A stretch of DNA of 64,000 bases from Lingula anatina. Lineage: Eukaryota; Brachiopoda; Lingulata; Lingulida; Lingulidae. This document shows positions 37,307 to 49,384 of this stretch, in pieces. Position numbers and translations under genes: made by a program. The DNA lies in assembly GCF_001039355.2 (NCBI RefSeq), contig NW_019775418.1:251102-315101 (forward strand). Reading direction: 5' to 3'. Each line of letters starts with the position of its first letter. The first letter of the stretch is position 1. A model generated the notes under the pieces. It was not told where the DNA came from, did no database searches, and was given only the letters and a program-made list of their open reading frames with translations.

Positions 37307-38075
37307 TTAATAATAAACAATCGTATCCAACCTCTGATTCCCTTTGAACGGGAAATTTTTCAACGCTACATATTTTATTTACTATTAAGTCTCCACTCCT
37401 CCTCTCTCAGTATTACTTTCCACGAGAGACAAAATCACATCATTAAGAGACCCTTTTAATTAGGCGACGGAAGATAGTGCGTAAGACTTTTGGAGGTTCT
37501 TTTTTAGTGATAATACTCTATATAGGTTTCAGGAAAAGCTGAATACAGGTATTCATATCTTCCCTGCCTGATACAGCGCTTAGCAGACCTGAGACCTTAT
37601 GTATGACCTTATGTATGTATGACGTATGTTGTGTTCATTTTCATTTACTGGCAATAATTAAGTTTGTATTTGTCAAACTTTTTTTCCAAAAAGTTCATCA
37701 CATCTTACTTTGTTACTAAAATGCCATTTACTTTTTGTGGCGCACATGTATGTTTGTGGGGAGTATTGAATGAGTATTGTGAAAAAAAATTAAAAATTAC
37801 TAGCGTTATTTAGTCTCGAATATATTTGTTTATGATTATAGACTCGCATACTAGGAGTCTGTAATGTGTAAGACATAGCCTACTACTGTCCGTCAACATG
37901 CTTGCAAGAGTTTAAGATTTATTAAAGTATATAAAAGTGTAAAGTTAACATTATTAATTTGAGACGTTAGAGACGTTTTGCATTATTTGAATATACTCTA
38001 TTTATTGCATCAGGACACATATTGTACGGAAAGTATAAATCTCTAATCCATACTTTATGGGGTTATGAAAGACGG
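37307..38075. other. Intergenic, no feature seen
   Basis: AT-rich, with one small repeat ('gaccttatgtat' twice near 37593). No exon or element recognised. Confidence 0.35.
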
Positions 38076-38078
38076 TTA

Positions 38079-39015
38079 AGGCCCTATCACACAGTCGTGA
38101 TAGTGTATTTCACAGACGAATGAGGAAATTTACACAGAGAAACGTAACGGTTTCGTGTGACTTACGTCGTATATGTTTCTCTTATGCAGGTAAACATTGC
38201 TGTACGTTCGCATACGCAGAAGATGATAATTTTGCGAATGTTCCAAAATTCTCAGCGTATACGAGCGTTCGAGTCGCACGTTATCCATACGTTACCCATA
38301 CGTGAGTGATACGCCAGGCATACGGTAGAATGACGTTCCAATTACGATAAGATACGTTTTTCATACGGTGACCGATATAGCTACAGGCGTTGGTGTACGT
38401 TTACAGACGCAGCAAGAGGAAAATATGTTCAAAATTTTAGCGTATACGCGCGTTTTAGTCTTACGTTACCCTAACGTTACTCATACGTGAGAAATGGACT
38501 AGGCATACTAGGAATAAGCTGGACTAACGCTAAACATACGTAACAGCCACGCTTCTACTGCGGTGGTTTGATATACGCAGTGTATGGATAGCGTATATGC
38601 AAGGTTTTACTGACGAACTCGTGAGGTATGGGACGTGTCTCTACTAATGAATTAACGTATGTCTGCCGTACAATATACATATCCGTATATTAGTGTAAGC
38701 CGAATGCATTTTGTGTTTACCTAACGCATGACTTCCGTTCGAGAAACGCATCTTCTGCGCTAATAAAACGCTCAGTGACACGTAGATATACGGTGAATAT
38801 ACGCTTCACTTACGATGACACGTCAATATTTTTGCGATATTCAAACGCAGGTTATACGGTGTAAACACGTTTTCAAATACGCTTTTCTACGTTGCTTATT
38901 TGTTATTTCTCGTACGCTATAAAATTGTGACTTCATACGCTCAAAGTTGTGGGGATGATCCATTTCACATACTATGCGTATACGTATCTTTTTTACTTTA
39001 GATGTGACAGGGCCC
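38079..39015. mobile_element. 937-bp TTA-flanked MITE rich in TACG words
   Basis: Ends AGGCCCTATCACA and, reversed from the right, GGGCCCTGTCACA; TTA on both sides (38076-38078 and 39016-39018). A three-base TWA target duplication is the habit of PIF/Harbinger elements. The interior has an extraordinary density of TACG/CGTA words and no ORF of note. Confidence 0.75.
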
Positions 39016-39554
39016 TTACTCCAGAAGCAAGGGGTAATAAAGCACCCGTCACGAGAAAATTGTTGATGATAATGGTACTAACGTGGTTATAGAAATCGAA
39101 GTGGAAAATGAACACTACATTTTACTTCTTAATCTGTATGAACCAAATAAAGACGGAACTAATTTAGCATTTTCAAGTTGGTAATTTTACCCAACGAAAA
39201 TATCAAACAACTGAACTGACATTTCTTTCCAGCATCACAACAGCATACAGTTAAATTTAATCTGTTTTTATTTTATATTTCTTTTATAGGATCGAAATGG
39301 CTTAATAAATACTATGGAAATGATTGTTATATGTTTAGCTTTTACAGCTGATAATGTCAAAAAAGACATTCTTTGTCCCCATAATTTATTATTTCATATC
39401 TGAACATAAAAAGTGTCTGCAGTCTGGCGGAATCACAAAGTCAACATAAATCCTTGATTTACTCTGCCTCCATTTCCACACTGGTCGCAAACTCTGCCTA
39501 TGTTCTGTTTGCTTTCAGACTGAATTTTAGCCCAGATATATCCATCTTTTCCTT

Positions 39555-42504
39555 TCACTGGTATGTATTCCTCGTCACAAATATCGTCTCCGGATGTGGT
39601 GGGGTCACAGACGTCAATTCATCTTCAACGCCCTCTAGTGCCCAATTATGGTCACATAGTTCCAACGCTTCCCATTCAGCCTGGAAATAAATAACAGACT
39701 CATAAAGCTGAACACCATAATGAGAGAACAAGTAGAGAATGCGGGAGGAAAGGCATCAAACTTTCTGCTGGGAGTCCCTGGCCAATGAGTAGAGGCATAT
39801 AGAGATTTGAAAATGAAGTGGGCACAGAGGCTTGCTACCCCGAGTTGCACGTGTTGACAGCGACTCCCTACGTATGGTCTCCATCCAAAACATGAAAAAA
39901 ACTTGAGTAAATCGTCAAAACTAACCTTAAAAAGTTATTTTTCTTCAATGAACAGATAATACTGATATTGTTTAATTCTCGAACCTTGAAAGCTTTGGCA
40001 GGGTCCTGTGGCATGGCCATGGCAGCTCCTGACATCTGATCCTGCATCACCTTGGTCTGATCTGCAGCTGAAATGACACAGAATGATACAGTTTTACTCA
40101 ATAAATTCAAACCACAAGGATAAACAATATCACCCCCCCCCCAAAAAAAATAAATAAATAAATAAATAAATAAATGAAATTTTTTAATTTAAACATATAA
40201 AAAATCAAAGAAAATATTTGTTTATAATTCGTAAAACTGTTGATTAGAATATTATCAAAAGTTGGCTGACTTTCTGTCAGAAGGTATGCTGTTGTTAGTG
40301 TCTTGAAATTTTAAAAAGAAAAAAAATTTGAGAAAATTTTAAGTAACTTGACAGCAAGGTTGGTACATAAACAGACATGAAAGATTACTTTTAGAAACAG
40401 ATTCATTGTTGCCTCTGAAAGATGGATGATTCTTAAGCTGACAAAATTTAAAATTATTTTCTTGAAAATAAAATTGATCCACCTAATATGGTGTCAAGCT
40501 GGAATTCTTCTTAAAAGAAACAAATTAATGTTTGAAAACTTGATAAAAATATTTTATTACATGATTCAGTGGAAAGTAAGGTAATCTTTATGTGGAAAAA
40601 AATAAAGTAATGAAATTATAGTCAGCTTACCATTATCTTGACCAAGAATGAGATTATACATGCTTCTTAGTCCAAATACATTGAGGAAATACCAACTAGC
40701 TGAGCTGACCCTGGAAAAAAATTAATAATATACTCCATCACATTCAATAAAGCAGTACCTGTATAAACATAATCAAACAGTTACATATAATACCATCTTA
40801 TTAACTATTGACATTCTTACAATGAATGTTAATTAGTACTTTCAATTGACATATAATAATATTTTGATCTGGTATTTCAAGCAATTCATTGCTAAAATGT
40901 TGTTTGACGTCTGCATCAGATGGAATCATTACTTTCTAGAACAATATAAAATATAGGAAAGTTGGATTATGATCTCAGTACAGAATTTAAAGAAGTTAAA
41001 ATATATAATTAAATTTATGTATAACAATTCTCTCTACCATGATGCATCCAGCGAGATCAATTCTACACCTCTCTGTAACATGGGCTTGAAGCGAAAAGTG
41101 AGCGGAAAAGGGACTTTAGCTGAAATAATATTTTAAAAATTGCTGATTTGACATAATATATGATCACATTAAAAACAGAGGAAAGAAAATCAGACAAAAT
41201 AAACTTTTTCGAAAATATTATTTTATTCTTAAGTAGCAGAATGAAAAGTCACACAGGCTACGTTACTTTTTTCACATTAAACATGGAAATTTTAATAAAA
41301 GAAATAGCAACACATTGCTATTTTTATCAAATTTCAAAGACAATATGTACATTTACAATATTCTAAATTTTAGCTTGTCCACTCTGACATCTTTTAAAAA
41401 CTACCAACCATGTTACTTACTTGTAAGAAACCCAGAGAAAGCCCAGTTGATCCAGCCCCCAATCACTATCATGGGCAGCACATTGGTCACATTACCTTTT
41501 AACATATCTGTCATCATACTGGGATCTGAAATATAGAACGACTTATACTAGTCTGTGCCATAAACTTTACTCCCACTGGGCCTTTGGTACACCAGGGTCT
41601 AAGGGCACATTCACAACAAGTTGATCTGCCTAGAAACAGATTTGTGGATAAAACATGGCCAACCCACTTGGAAGCTTGCCATAGAATCCCCTAACAGACA
41701 CTGAATAGATTCACCCTGGGATTACGCTTTGAAGTGGGTGGCCATATTTGATCCCCAGACCCAGATCTGACGGTCGGTAGATCAACTTTGGTTGTGAATG
41801 CAGCCTAAGAATTCACTGGTCAAATAAGGGGCAGTAACTGAATAAAATTTTACTGGCCACGGCTTCATATTTACTGTCATTTGGTATGGGGCTCGTGTTA
41901 ATATTGTAGACTTAAATATTCATTCAGATTAAAATACAGCAGCAGGTAGACATGTTTACAACACATTAAAGATGTTAATGTTTGTCCTTTAAGATTTGTT
42001 GACTTTCAGCCTACCAATCATAAATAACAAAGCAATTTATTGAAGTCCATTTCCATTCAAAATGAACTACCTAACCTGTCATAGGATTTTTCATCTGTGG
42101 TTCCTTCTTCATTCCCTCTTGTAGCACCCCTGTCTCCTTTTCATTAAAATAACTTTTTCTCATGGCAAAGGCCTGAATATTGAAAAGATAAAGCAAGATG
42201 CATATCGACACTTGGAAAAGAGGCAACTGTTTTATTGATCACAATCAATATGTTCAAAAAAATTAACTGCATTTGTAAAAAAAGTTCATAATTTCATTTG
42301 CACACACAAATGCTGTTGTTTCAGATTTCAGTTTTTAAACATGTAACTTTAATTAAATCTAAAATCTTAAAAAGTTATTGCCCCAGAGATTCTTTTTATA
42401 GAAATATACATGACATGGTATGAAATGTCTGTTCACCTCTACTTACCTTTGAAGTTAAATATCTACCATTTTCTCTTAATAATCTGCATCTGATTAGGTT
42501 TTGA
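39555..42504 (-). CDS. EMC3: ER membrane protein complex subunit 3 (5' end missing)
   Basis: EMC3 is the Oxa1-family insertase core of the ER membrane complex, placing tail-anchored and multi-pass segments into the ER membrane. Seven exons are visible: 42447-42504, 42076-42172, 41421-41525, 41038-41119, 40631-40710, 39985-40067 and 39555-39680, with consistent phases. The protein reads [16 protein letters not shown], then [31 protein letters not shown] (membrane), [40 protein letters not shown] (membrane), [20 protein letters not shown], then [20 protein letters not shown], closely tracking human EMC3. The C-terminus ([16 protein letters not shown]) differs from vertebrates. The first ~50 residues, holding the first membrane helix, were not found to the right; a repeat element and two Ns lie there. 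The first visible exon starts in phase 2, so at least one upstream exon exists. Confidence 0.96.
40146..40176. repeat. (TAAA)n microsatellite in EMC3 intron
   Basis: Six or more TAAA units follow a poly-C/poly-A stretch. Confidence 0.85.
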
Positions 42505-42667
42505 CTGAAACAAATAAACAGTAAACAATCACAGATGTGTTAAGTATTTTCCTGGTAGTAGCATCGTATTATCGGTCTCGTATTATAACTACTAACATTA
42601 TCATTAAATTTATAAATTACAGTGAAGCTACTATATTTTAACTCCCCCCCCCCCTTCACCTCCCCGG

Positions 42668-44553
42668 CAGTGTATGAAATTCAAGGAAATTACTAGCCAG
42701 ACCGCCGGGCAGGTAACTCTGAAAAGTTACCAGCCCGGCCATGTAGTTACCTGCCCTATATATGATAACCCCTAGAGTTAAGAGAGGTATGCTGAGGGGG
42801 TCTAGAACGCATTCTTGGGAGAGTAATTTGGAAATGAAAGGGCAATATCATGCCTTATGCATGGAAATTTAGAAATTGTTTGGAATTTCTACTGAATGAT
42901 ACCTTGTCAGTGTTAGATTTGGAGGGGGTCAAGGGGCTCCTGACGCCCCCCTTTTAATTTCTGTAAAAAAAAAAACTCACCTCTTGAAATAAGATTTTCA
43001 CTAGTTGAATCATAGTTCTAAACCATACCAAATGGCACCATTCACCATCTAAAATACCAAAAATTTTCAGGGCCCTTTAGCAGTCGAGGAGGGCGGGGGT
43101 AGTCAATTCAGTTTATGTTCACCTTGCAGGCTGTCTCATTTCTTCGTCAATAATTTATTCATAACTTTTATTCCGATTTCGTGATATAATTTGATCATAA
43201 TTTTTGTTTTTTTTTGTATAGCAACAAGTATGACCAAAAATATATATATTGTTGTCAAATAAATCGATCTCTGTGCTAACAATAAAGAAGAAAAAATTTA
43301 GCACGTAGGGTCCCTTTGAATATCGCTTTTAAGCTTTAAAAAGCGGTCGGGAACGGTCTTGCACGCTAATGGCCCTTAGACAGTCCTGCAGGGCAACGTA
43401 TCTCGAAAGCATTGCTTATTGAGAATACTAGTAGCTATATATATCACATAGAGGCTACAATATCATTTTTATATGGGGCGAGTATGGACGAGTTATTGGA
43501 TCGAGATGCTTGCGCTCGGTCGCAATGCATGATACTTTCGAGTTACGGTTTTACCNTGCACGCTAATGGCCCATAGACAGTCCTGCAGGGCCCCGTATCT
43601 CGAAAGCATTGCTTATTGAGAATAGCTATATATATCACATAGAGGCTACAATATCATTTTTATATGGGGCGAGCATGAACGAGTTATTGGATCGAGATGC
43701 TTGCGCTCGGTCGCAATGCGTGATACTTTCGAGTTACGGTTTTACGAAAAAAAATGTTGCCGCTCGACTAATTGCAAATCGAAGTCACCTTTCCATTGGT
43801 CCCAATTTGTTCTCTTTCGTTTGGTTCTGTCGTAATCTTTGTTAGTTTTATTTCCTTTCCTCAATTGTTTTTCTTTTGTGAACTTCTCTATCGGACTTGA
43901 TAGAATTTTTCATTTTTGACAGCCCAAGATGAAAGCACGTGGGAAAAGAACTACATCTGACGCACGGCGTAAACTCGTACGTTCACTCGTAATTTTGGGA
44001 TTCAAATTTTTTGTAAAATTCTCCTTTTATTTGCCTCCATTGCCTTTATTACTGTTGATTATAAGCACTTCATGTACCTATAAGTCGATTTAATCAATAT
44101 CAGAACTTTTTATACTTTCACTTTTTTTATTACTCTCAACCTACAAATTGCTACTCGCGGTATCTCCTCTACACAAAACAATGACGTAACGTTATCTGCT
44201 GTGCACTGAAGCTGGTTAAGAACATTGTGCCTCGTTTCAAATTGTCTTTCAACTTCATATCACACAGACAGAACTTCGAAAACGAGGCCACTGAGAGGGA
44301 GACTGTTGGTTACATTTCGATACGAGCGTTCGATTGCAAGCTATGGTTAGTTCTTTGCTTCTATGAAAGTGGGTGAAAACAGTGAGTTTATTTGATATTT
44401 TGCTGAAATCGCTTGTGAACATAGACAAAATAAAAGGTGAAAATAGGCTGTAAAAACAGCCAGCCCGTCGGGCGGGTAATCTGCAAATCTTACCCGCCCG
44501 GCCTGAAAGTTACCAGCCTCGGGCTGGCGGGCAGGCGGCCATTTCATACACTG
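42668..44553. mobile_element. Element with CAGTGTATGAAAT ends and terminal hairpins
   Basis: The left end CAGTGTATGAAAT and the right end ATTTCATACACTG form a 13-base inverted repeat bounding about 1.9 kb. Just inside the left end, 42704-42718 pairs with 42725-42739 (GCCGGGCAGGTAACT, one mismatch, 6-base loop). Inside the right end, GGCGGGTAA pairs with TTACCCGCC near 44471-44500. No target duplication is obvious and no transposase was recognised, so it is probably non-autonomous. It interrupts the region where the first EMC3 exon should be. Confidence 0.65.
43360..43746. repeat. 195-bp direct duplication around an N
   Basis: 43360-43555 and 43557-43746 are the same sequence with a few base changes and a 6-base indel, separated by the N at 43556. 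It looks like an unresolved overlap of two contig ends. Confidence 0.85.
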
Positions 44554-44854
44554 TTAATTACTGCTCTTGGGTAATAAACATTTTTGTTTTGTGTTAAGAC
44601 ACAACAGCAGTTAAACGCTAGGATTCCTGATCGAGTGTGTGGGGCCTTGAATTAGTTTTTAATTGGATTTCCTGACCTATATTTATGCATGTGGCTGGAA
44701 GTCCATTTAGTTTTGTATGTGCTTCTGCTGTTCTCTACATTTCTCAAGGACCCATGCACATTCATTAAAATGACTGGTTCATCAATCTCCGTTTCATGTT
44801 CGTTAAATTTTAAGGGTATAGTTGGCAGAAATAACGACGTCAAAAATAGAATCA

Positions 44855-44856
<2 letters not shown>

Positions 44857-44887
<31 letters not shown>

Positions 44888-45490
44888 GATAGCCACACCT
44901 AAAATATTATACTAACATTCCCGGAAACCCATGCATATCGTCAATGGTAAGCTCATCAGCCCGGAAGGTTTCATGTTCCTAAGTGTAATGGCGTAAGGGT
45001 AGAAGCACGAATAACGATGTAAAATTTAAAATCAACCTCCCCAGGGACGGCCACACCCAATGTCACAAAAACCCAGAAGGACTCATTCACATCCCCAAAG
45101 ACAGGGTTTTCAATCCCCATAACCTAACGCTCCCAACTTTATTGGTCTAAGGGTAGATATCAGGAATAACAATGTCAATTATACTCAAACGCCCACAGGA
45201 CCTCCCCCCCCCCCCCCCGAAAATCCGAAGTGCCCTTCCACATCCAAAATGGTATGTAGCCATGTTTCATGTTCCTAGCATAAAAATGTAAAAATTAGAA
45301 TAGACTACCCCCAGGGTCGACCACACCCCAATTCACAATTAAATTCCGAAGAGCCTTTGCAAATCCCTATAATGTTAGGTTTATTAATCCCCGACGTATC
45401 AAGTTTCTAACTATGATGGTTTAGGAATTAACAATGTGAAATAGATTATGCATGTATATAATTGTCCACCCCAGGGGAAGGCTTGACCAA
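44857..45490. repeat. Degenerate satellite, about five units of 120-170 bp, with poly-C runs
   Basis: The phrase 'aatcaaccccc.gggacggccacaccc' recurs near 44857, 45030, 45181, 45304 and 45463, followed by 'cccgaa.accc', 'tttcatgttccta' and 'gaataacaatgt'. The C-rich part of the unit has grown to 28 C at 44858-44885 and 16-17 C near 45202-45218. Confidence 0.65.
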
Positions 45491-45575
45491 TGTCAGCGTA
45501 CCTAGCCGAGACAACACCGTCCCCATTCCAATTCTACCTCTATAGAACTTCACACTATTTACTGACCAAGAAAAA

Positions 45576-45735
45576 ATTATGGTTGCAAAATGCGTTCCGA
45601 TTGAAAAATTTTCACGATTTTCTTTGATTGCAAAATGCGTTGCAGTTGCAAAATGTGTTCATCTGCAAAAATGCGGCTCTAAATTTGCAAGCCGTATTTT
45701 GCAACTGAACCGGTTGCAAAATGCGGCTCTACACC
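45576..45735. repeat. TTGCAAAATGCG repeat cluster with hairpin
   Basis: TTGCAAAATGCG-like words occur at least six times in 160 bases, on both strands. 45691-45705 pairs with 45713-45727 (14 of 15 bases, 7-base loop). Confidence 0.75.
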
Positions 45736-46431
45736 AGTTTTATGAATTCCCAGCATTTCATTCTCCCCGACATCTATCTGGACCGTTTCAAATCATTCAG
45801 ATTTCAGACTTTCCGATCTTAAACGTTTTCAATAAGTATACTGACAGTCAATGAAAACGCATCAGAAAACTTTCTTGTACTTTTCTACTCTTGTCCTTTT
45901 GCCGAGAATCGATTCCAACCATATAAACAATTATGAATGCACTAGTTTGGTCATAAGAGAGTGGGCTGACCACTCGGATGTTTAAAGTTTCCGCTTCCAT
46001 TTTGTGATCAGCTGTTACAAAATCATGTGTTTTTCCTGATTGGTGTGAATTAATCAGGTTCAATATATGATGATTAATTAAGCCTATTTAACGTAGTCAC
46101 CAAATCCAGTATGACGCATGACAAAAAGTGCGTTCAATTCGAAAAGTCTGACACTGGAAGAGCAACTGCGGGCCCTGGGGATGCTAGAGGCTGGGCGGAA
46201 CCAAAGAGATTTGATCACCTGACCTTGCATTTTAATGATCTTTTTCTAATGATCTTTTCTGACCTTTATTTCACCTTGTGTGACTGAATAAGGCCACACT
46301 TTTTTTTATTTTTATGGATGACATCCTGCGCGCGCACCGATTTTCGTCCCTTCTTCGGGAAAAAAAAAACCACCCCCAACGAAGTCGGTTGTCGCAAACG
46401 TCATTATTGAATTTGCCGGAAAATGCGCTTT

Positions 46432-46719
46432 CTGCGCATGCGTATTATCGCCACGTGGAAATATGGCCGCTTTCCCGTCAAATTCATCTCTAGGTTTACT
46501 TTCAAATTACACAACAATTTTAATTAAAAAGTCATAAAGAGAACGGGGGCCGTTGCTTTGGACTGGTATGCCACTGATATTGGGCATGGAGATATCACCT
46601 TTTTACAATTAAACGAAAGGCTGGCGGCGGCCAGCGATTATCGCCCATAAAATTTCAGTGACATTCCATCCCCAGAAATGCACTGCATGACGTCACGCTT
46701 AGCCCACTGCGCATGCGTG
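46432..46719. promoter_or_regulatory. CpG-richer housekeeping-type promoter with NRF-1, YY1 and CRE-like sites
   Basis: TGCGCATGCGTA at 46432-46443 and TGCGCATGCGTG at 46708-46719 match the NRF-1 consensus. AAATATGGCCGC at 46459-46470 matches a YY1 site of the kind found at transcription starts. TGACGTCA at 46688-46695 is a full CRE. The cluster lies between EMC3 (minus) and UXT (plus), so a shared promoter is the likely reading. Motif matches are by eye. Confidence 0.55.
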
Positions 46720-47574
46720 CACTTTTAATGAGTTGCTAGATTGCCATAGGAAAATGAATGGGTTCGCGATTCGTGGGTAATTCGTGATAATTGACAAACT
46801 AACGGCATGATGCCGATAGACAGCAACGCTGTACTATGCTTCAAGCAACTCCTGACCAAATATCGCTAGGGTTTTTAAAAAAATTCTGTTGTACACACGT
46901 ACTAAGAAGTTTGCCGTGTATTGCCTAGCCTACCCTCAGCAAAACGCACATATTTTCAGAAATAGTAATTTTTGACGGTAGATTTACTCAGAAACAAAGG
47001 CAAACTAATTCGTTGCCGATAGCACCAGCAGATATCAGCACCATACAGAGTCTGATTAAAAAATTTCGTGGCAATTGAAGAACTTTTACCACTGTACAAT
47101 GGGGTCCAAAAAAGCACTTGGCACAAATGTGAAACTGCCCAGTGCAAGGCCAAGAATTCAATCAGTATTTTCAATCATATTATCAGATTCTACATAAATT
47201 GACTGACAATATCACTACTCAGTATTTAACTAATCTCTTAATCCAAAATTCTTATCATCATTTAATAATAATGCAAAATTCTTCTTTCAGATTGCTATTT
47301 ATTTTAAATTTTAATGTTGCAACTGTTCCAAAATAATCTTGTAGTAAAGGAAAAATGCAAATAAGAAGTGGAAGACCAATTTTACCCACATTATTCAATT
47401 ATTTGAATATAAAAAGAATAAGATCACGATTTAACAAATTAAAATAATATTTCATGAACTTTTTCATAAATAACATATTAAACAAAATTAAAGTTATAAA
47501 TTAGTGGTAATGGCTTATTCTGGAATGTATGACCTCTGCACATCATCAGTACCTGACTTGGTACAGTATAGGGG

Positions 47575-47870
47575 AGACCGGGGCTATTTGGACCCCGGGG
47601 TAAGTTGGCCCCCCGTCAATTTATGAAAAAGTAACTACGAGGTAAAAAAATTGGCCACATACTCTTGTAAAGTGACCGTAGCCTACAATACTAAGGAAGT
47701 GTCGTATGTTAAAGAGTTTTACTTAAGCGGTGAGTCCAAATGAACGATTTTTGCACCTAAAAGTAATTTTGTTTAAGAGAATTAAAAATCTATTTTCATA
47801 GGCTTTTAATGAAATATAATATATGTATAGGGCATCAAACTGAAGCTCAGTGTTTCAAGTTTCACAGAGA
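47575..47870. repeat. Probable interspersed repeat with 'ccggggtaagttggccccc' end, cut by N
   Basis: The G/C-rich phrase 'gggagaccggggctatttgg' followed by 'ccccggggtaagttggcccc' looks like the end of a mobile element, and the N at 47871 ends it. No ORF. Confidence 0.35.
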
Positions 47871-48164
47871 NATACGCCGTGCATTGTAAGAGCGGGTTGA
47901 AATCTGATACTCTGGGGACAGTTTTAATGGCGCTTCTCGAAATAGAACAACTAACGCCACCTAGGGACGTCTGCGCTCGCTAACATGTGTATGTGTAAAC
48001 AAGCCTGTTGACACATCTGTGCTTTTAATTTCTTTTCTGTAAAACTAAGTCAGTGTGATTTATGCTGGGACTCAGTAAATGACCCGTGCCAAAAGGTCAA
48101 TGAAAAACTTACCCATTAATAAAACTATCGGCAAAATATTTTAAAAAGATGCATTGTGTTTTAG

Positions 48165-49384
48165 GAAAGTTCTGGATGAAAGGGATAAGATTTACAGTCA
48201 AATGTCAGAGTATTTGCAACTGCAAACCATCATTGAAAAGCTGCAGGTAATCATGCTGATAATGTTCATTTTTCCCTTATATTTGTATGTGTGCTTGAAA
48301 GCAGGCTAAGGAAATGAATTAAAAGCAACAGACTATTTTTAAAACAGTTGAGACATACATGCAAACAGTTTTATTGAAATATTGAAGTTGTTTATCAGCT
48401 AGATATCAATTTGTTAAAACAAGCAATAAGTACTACAGTATTTTTAAAGCATCTCCAGTTTGTCAAAGAGTGCTGTTCATGTCATTCAAAAATGAAAGGA
48501 TTAATTACTTATTAGAGAAAAAAACAAATGCCACTTGTAATATGTTCTGTCATTTGATTGCAGGACACCAATTTGACAGAGGAACCAATAAGAACAAAAA
48601 TAGATCTTGGCTGTAACTTTTACGTACAAGCAAAAGTGTAAGATAAGATTTTCCATAATGTTTAACCTTATTGAAAAAAGTGTAACCCTTGAATGTTTCT
48701 CTTACAAATCTGGGTCTGTTAGCAGTAACACCTATAATTGCAAATATTTTAAGAGTGTTGCCTCTTTTTGCCAAAATTAGGATCAAAAGGGGTGGGATGG
48801 CTTAATTGCATCAGAATGTTTATTTGAAGGAATATGGTGTCTATAAGTGCCACTAACTACATCTACATAATAAACATTTCTAAAATTTTTCAGGCCAGAT
48901 GCATCCAAGATCTTTGTTTCAGTTGGTTTTGGTTTCTTTGTTGAATTCACACTTCCTGAGGCCATTCGCTTCATAGACAAAAAGATGTCCCATCTCAATG
49001 AAATCTCTGCCAAGCTTACTCACCAAGCTTCAGAAATCAAGGGGCACATAAAGCTTGTGCTGGAAGTTAGTTGCTTTTATTAATTTCAACATATGTAATT
49101 TTACTGCTAAAAGTGCATTTAAATTTAGAGTCCTAGGCACAGCTTGTTTAATTTGGCATAGGCTTTTTGTCCAGTCTTGTACTTATAAAGCCATGTGTTA
49201 CATAATTGTTTTTCTGAAATGCATGTGCTCTTAGAAGTTGCTCATTTTCACTTACTTACATAAACAGTGAGGTAGAATTGTGGTTATTAATATACACAAT
49301 TTCTTTTTCACAATCCAGGGGATACGTGAACTTCAGCATCTAGATGATGGCATCCCTCCTAGTCAAACTAATATCAGGGAATGA
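48165..49384 (+). CDS. UXT: UXT, prefoldin-like alpha subunit (first exon missing)
   Basis: UXT is a small alpha-class prefoldin-like protein of the URI/R2TP complex, with roles in transcription and at the centrosome. Exons 48165-48246, 48564-48637, 48894-49065 and 49319-49384 join in phase (0, 2, 0) to the TGA at 49382. The protein reads KVLDERDKIYSQMSEYLQLQ (human KVLDHRDKVYEQLAKYLQLR), TKIDLGCNFYVQAKVPDASK, IFVSVGFGFFVEFTLPEAIR, FIDKKMSHLNEI, then GIRELQHLDDGIPPSQTNIRE. Two amphipathic coiled-coil helices flank the beta-hairpin region, as in prefoldins. About 30 N-terminal residues are not found; exon 2 starts one base before a codon, so an upstream exon ending in phase 2 is needed. The N at 47871, 300 bases upstream, may have removed it. 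Confidence 0.95.

Noticed and set aside
43609-43845. 78-residue open frame
   Set aside because: It overlaps the duplicated segment next to the N at 43556 and continues into repeat sequence; no homology.
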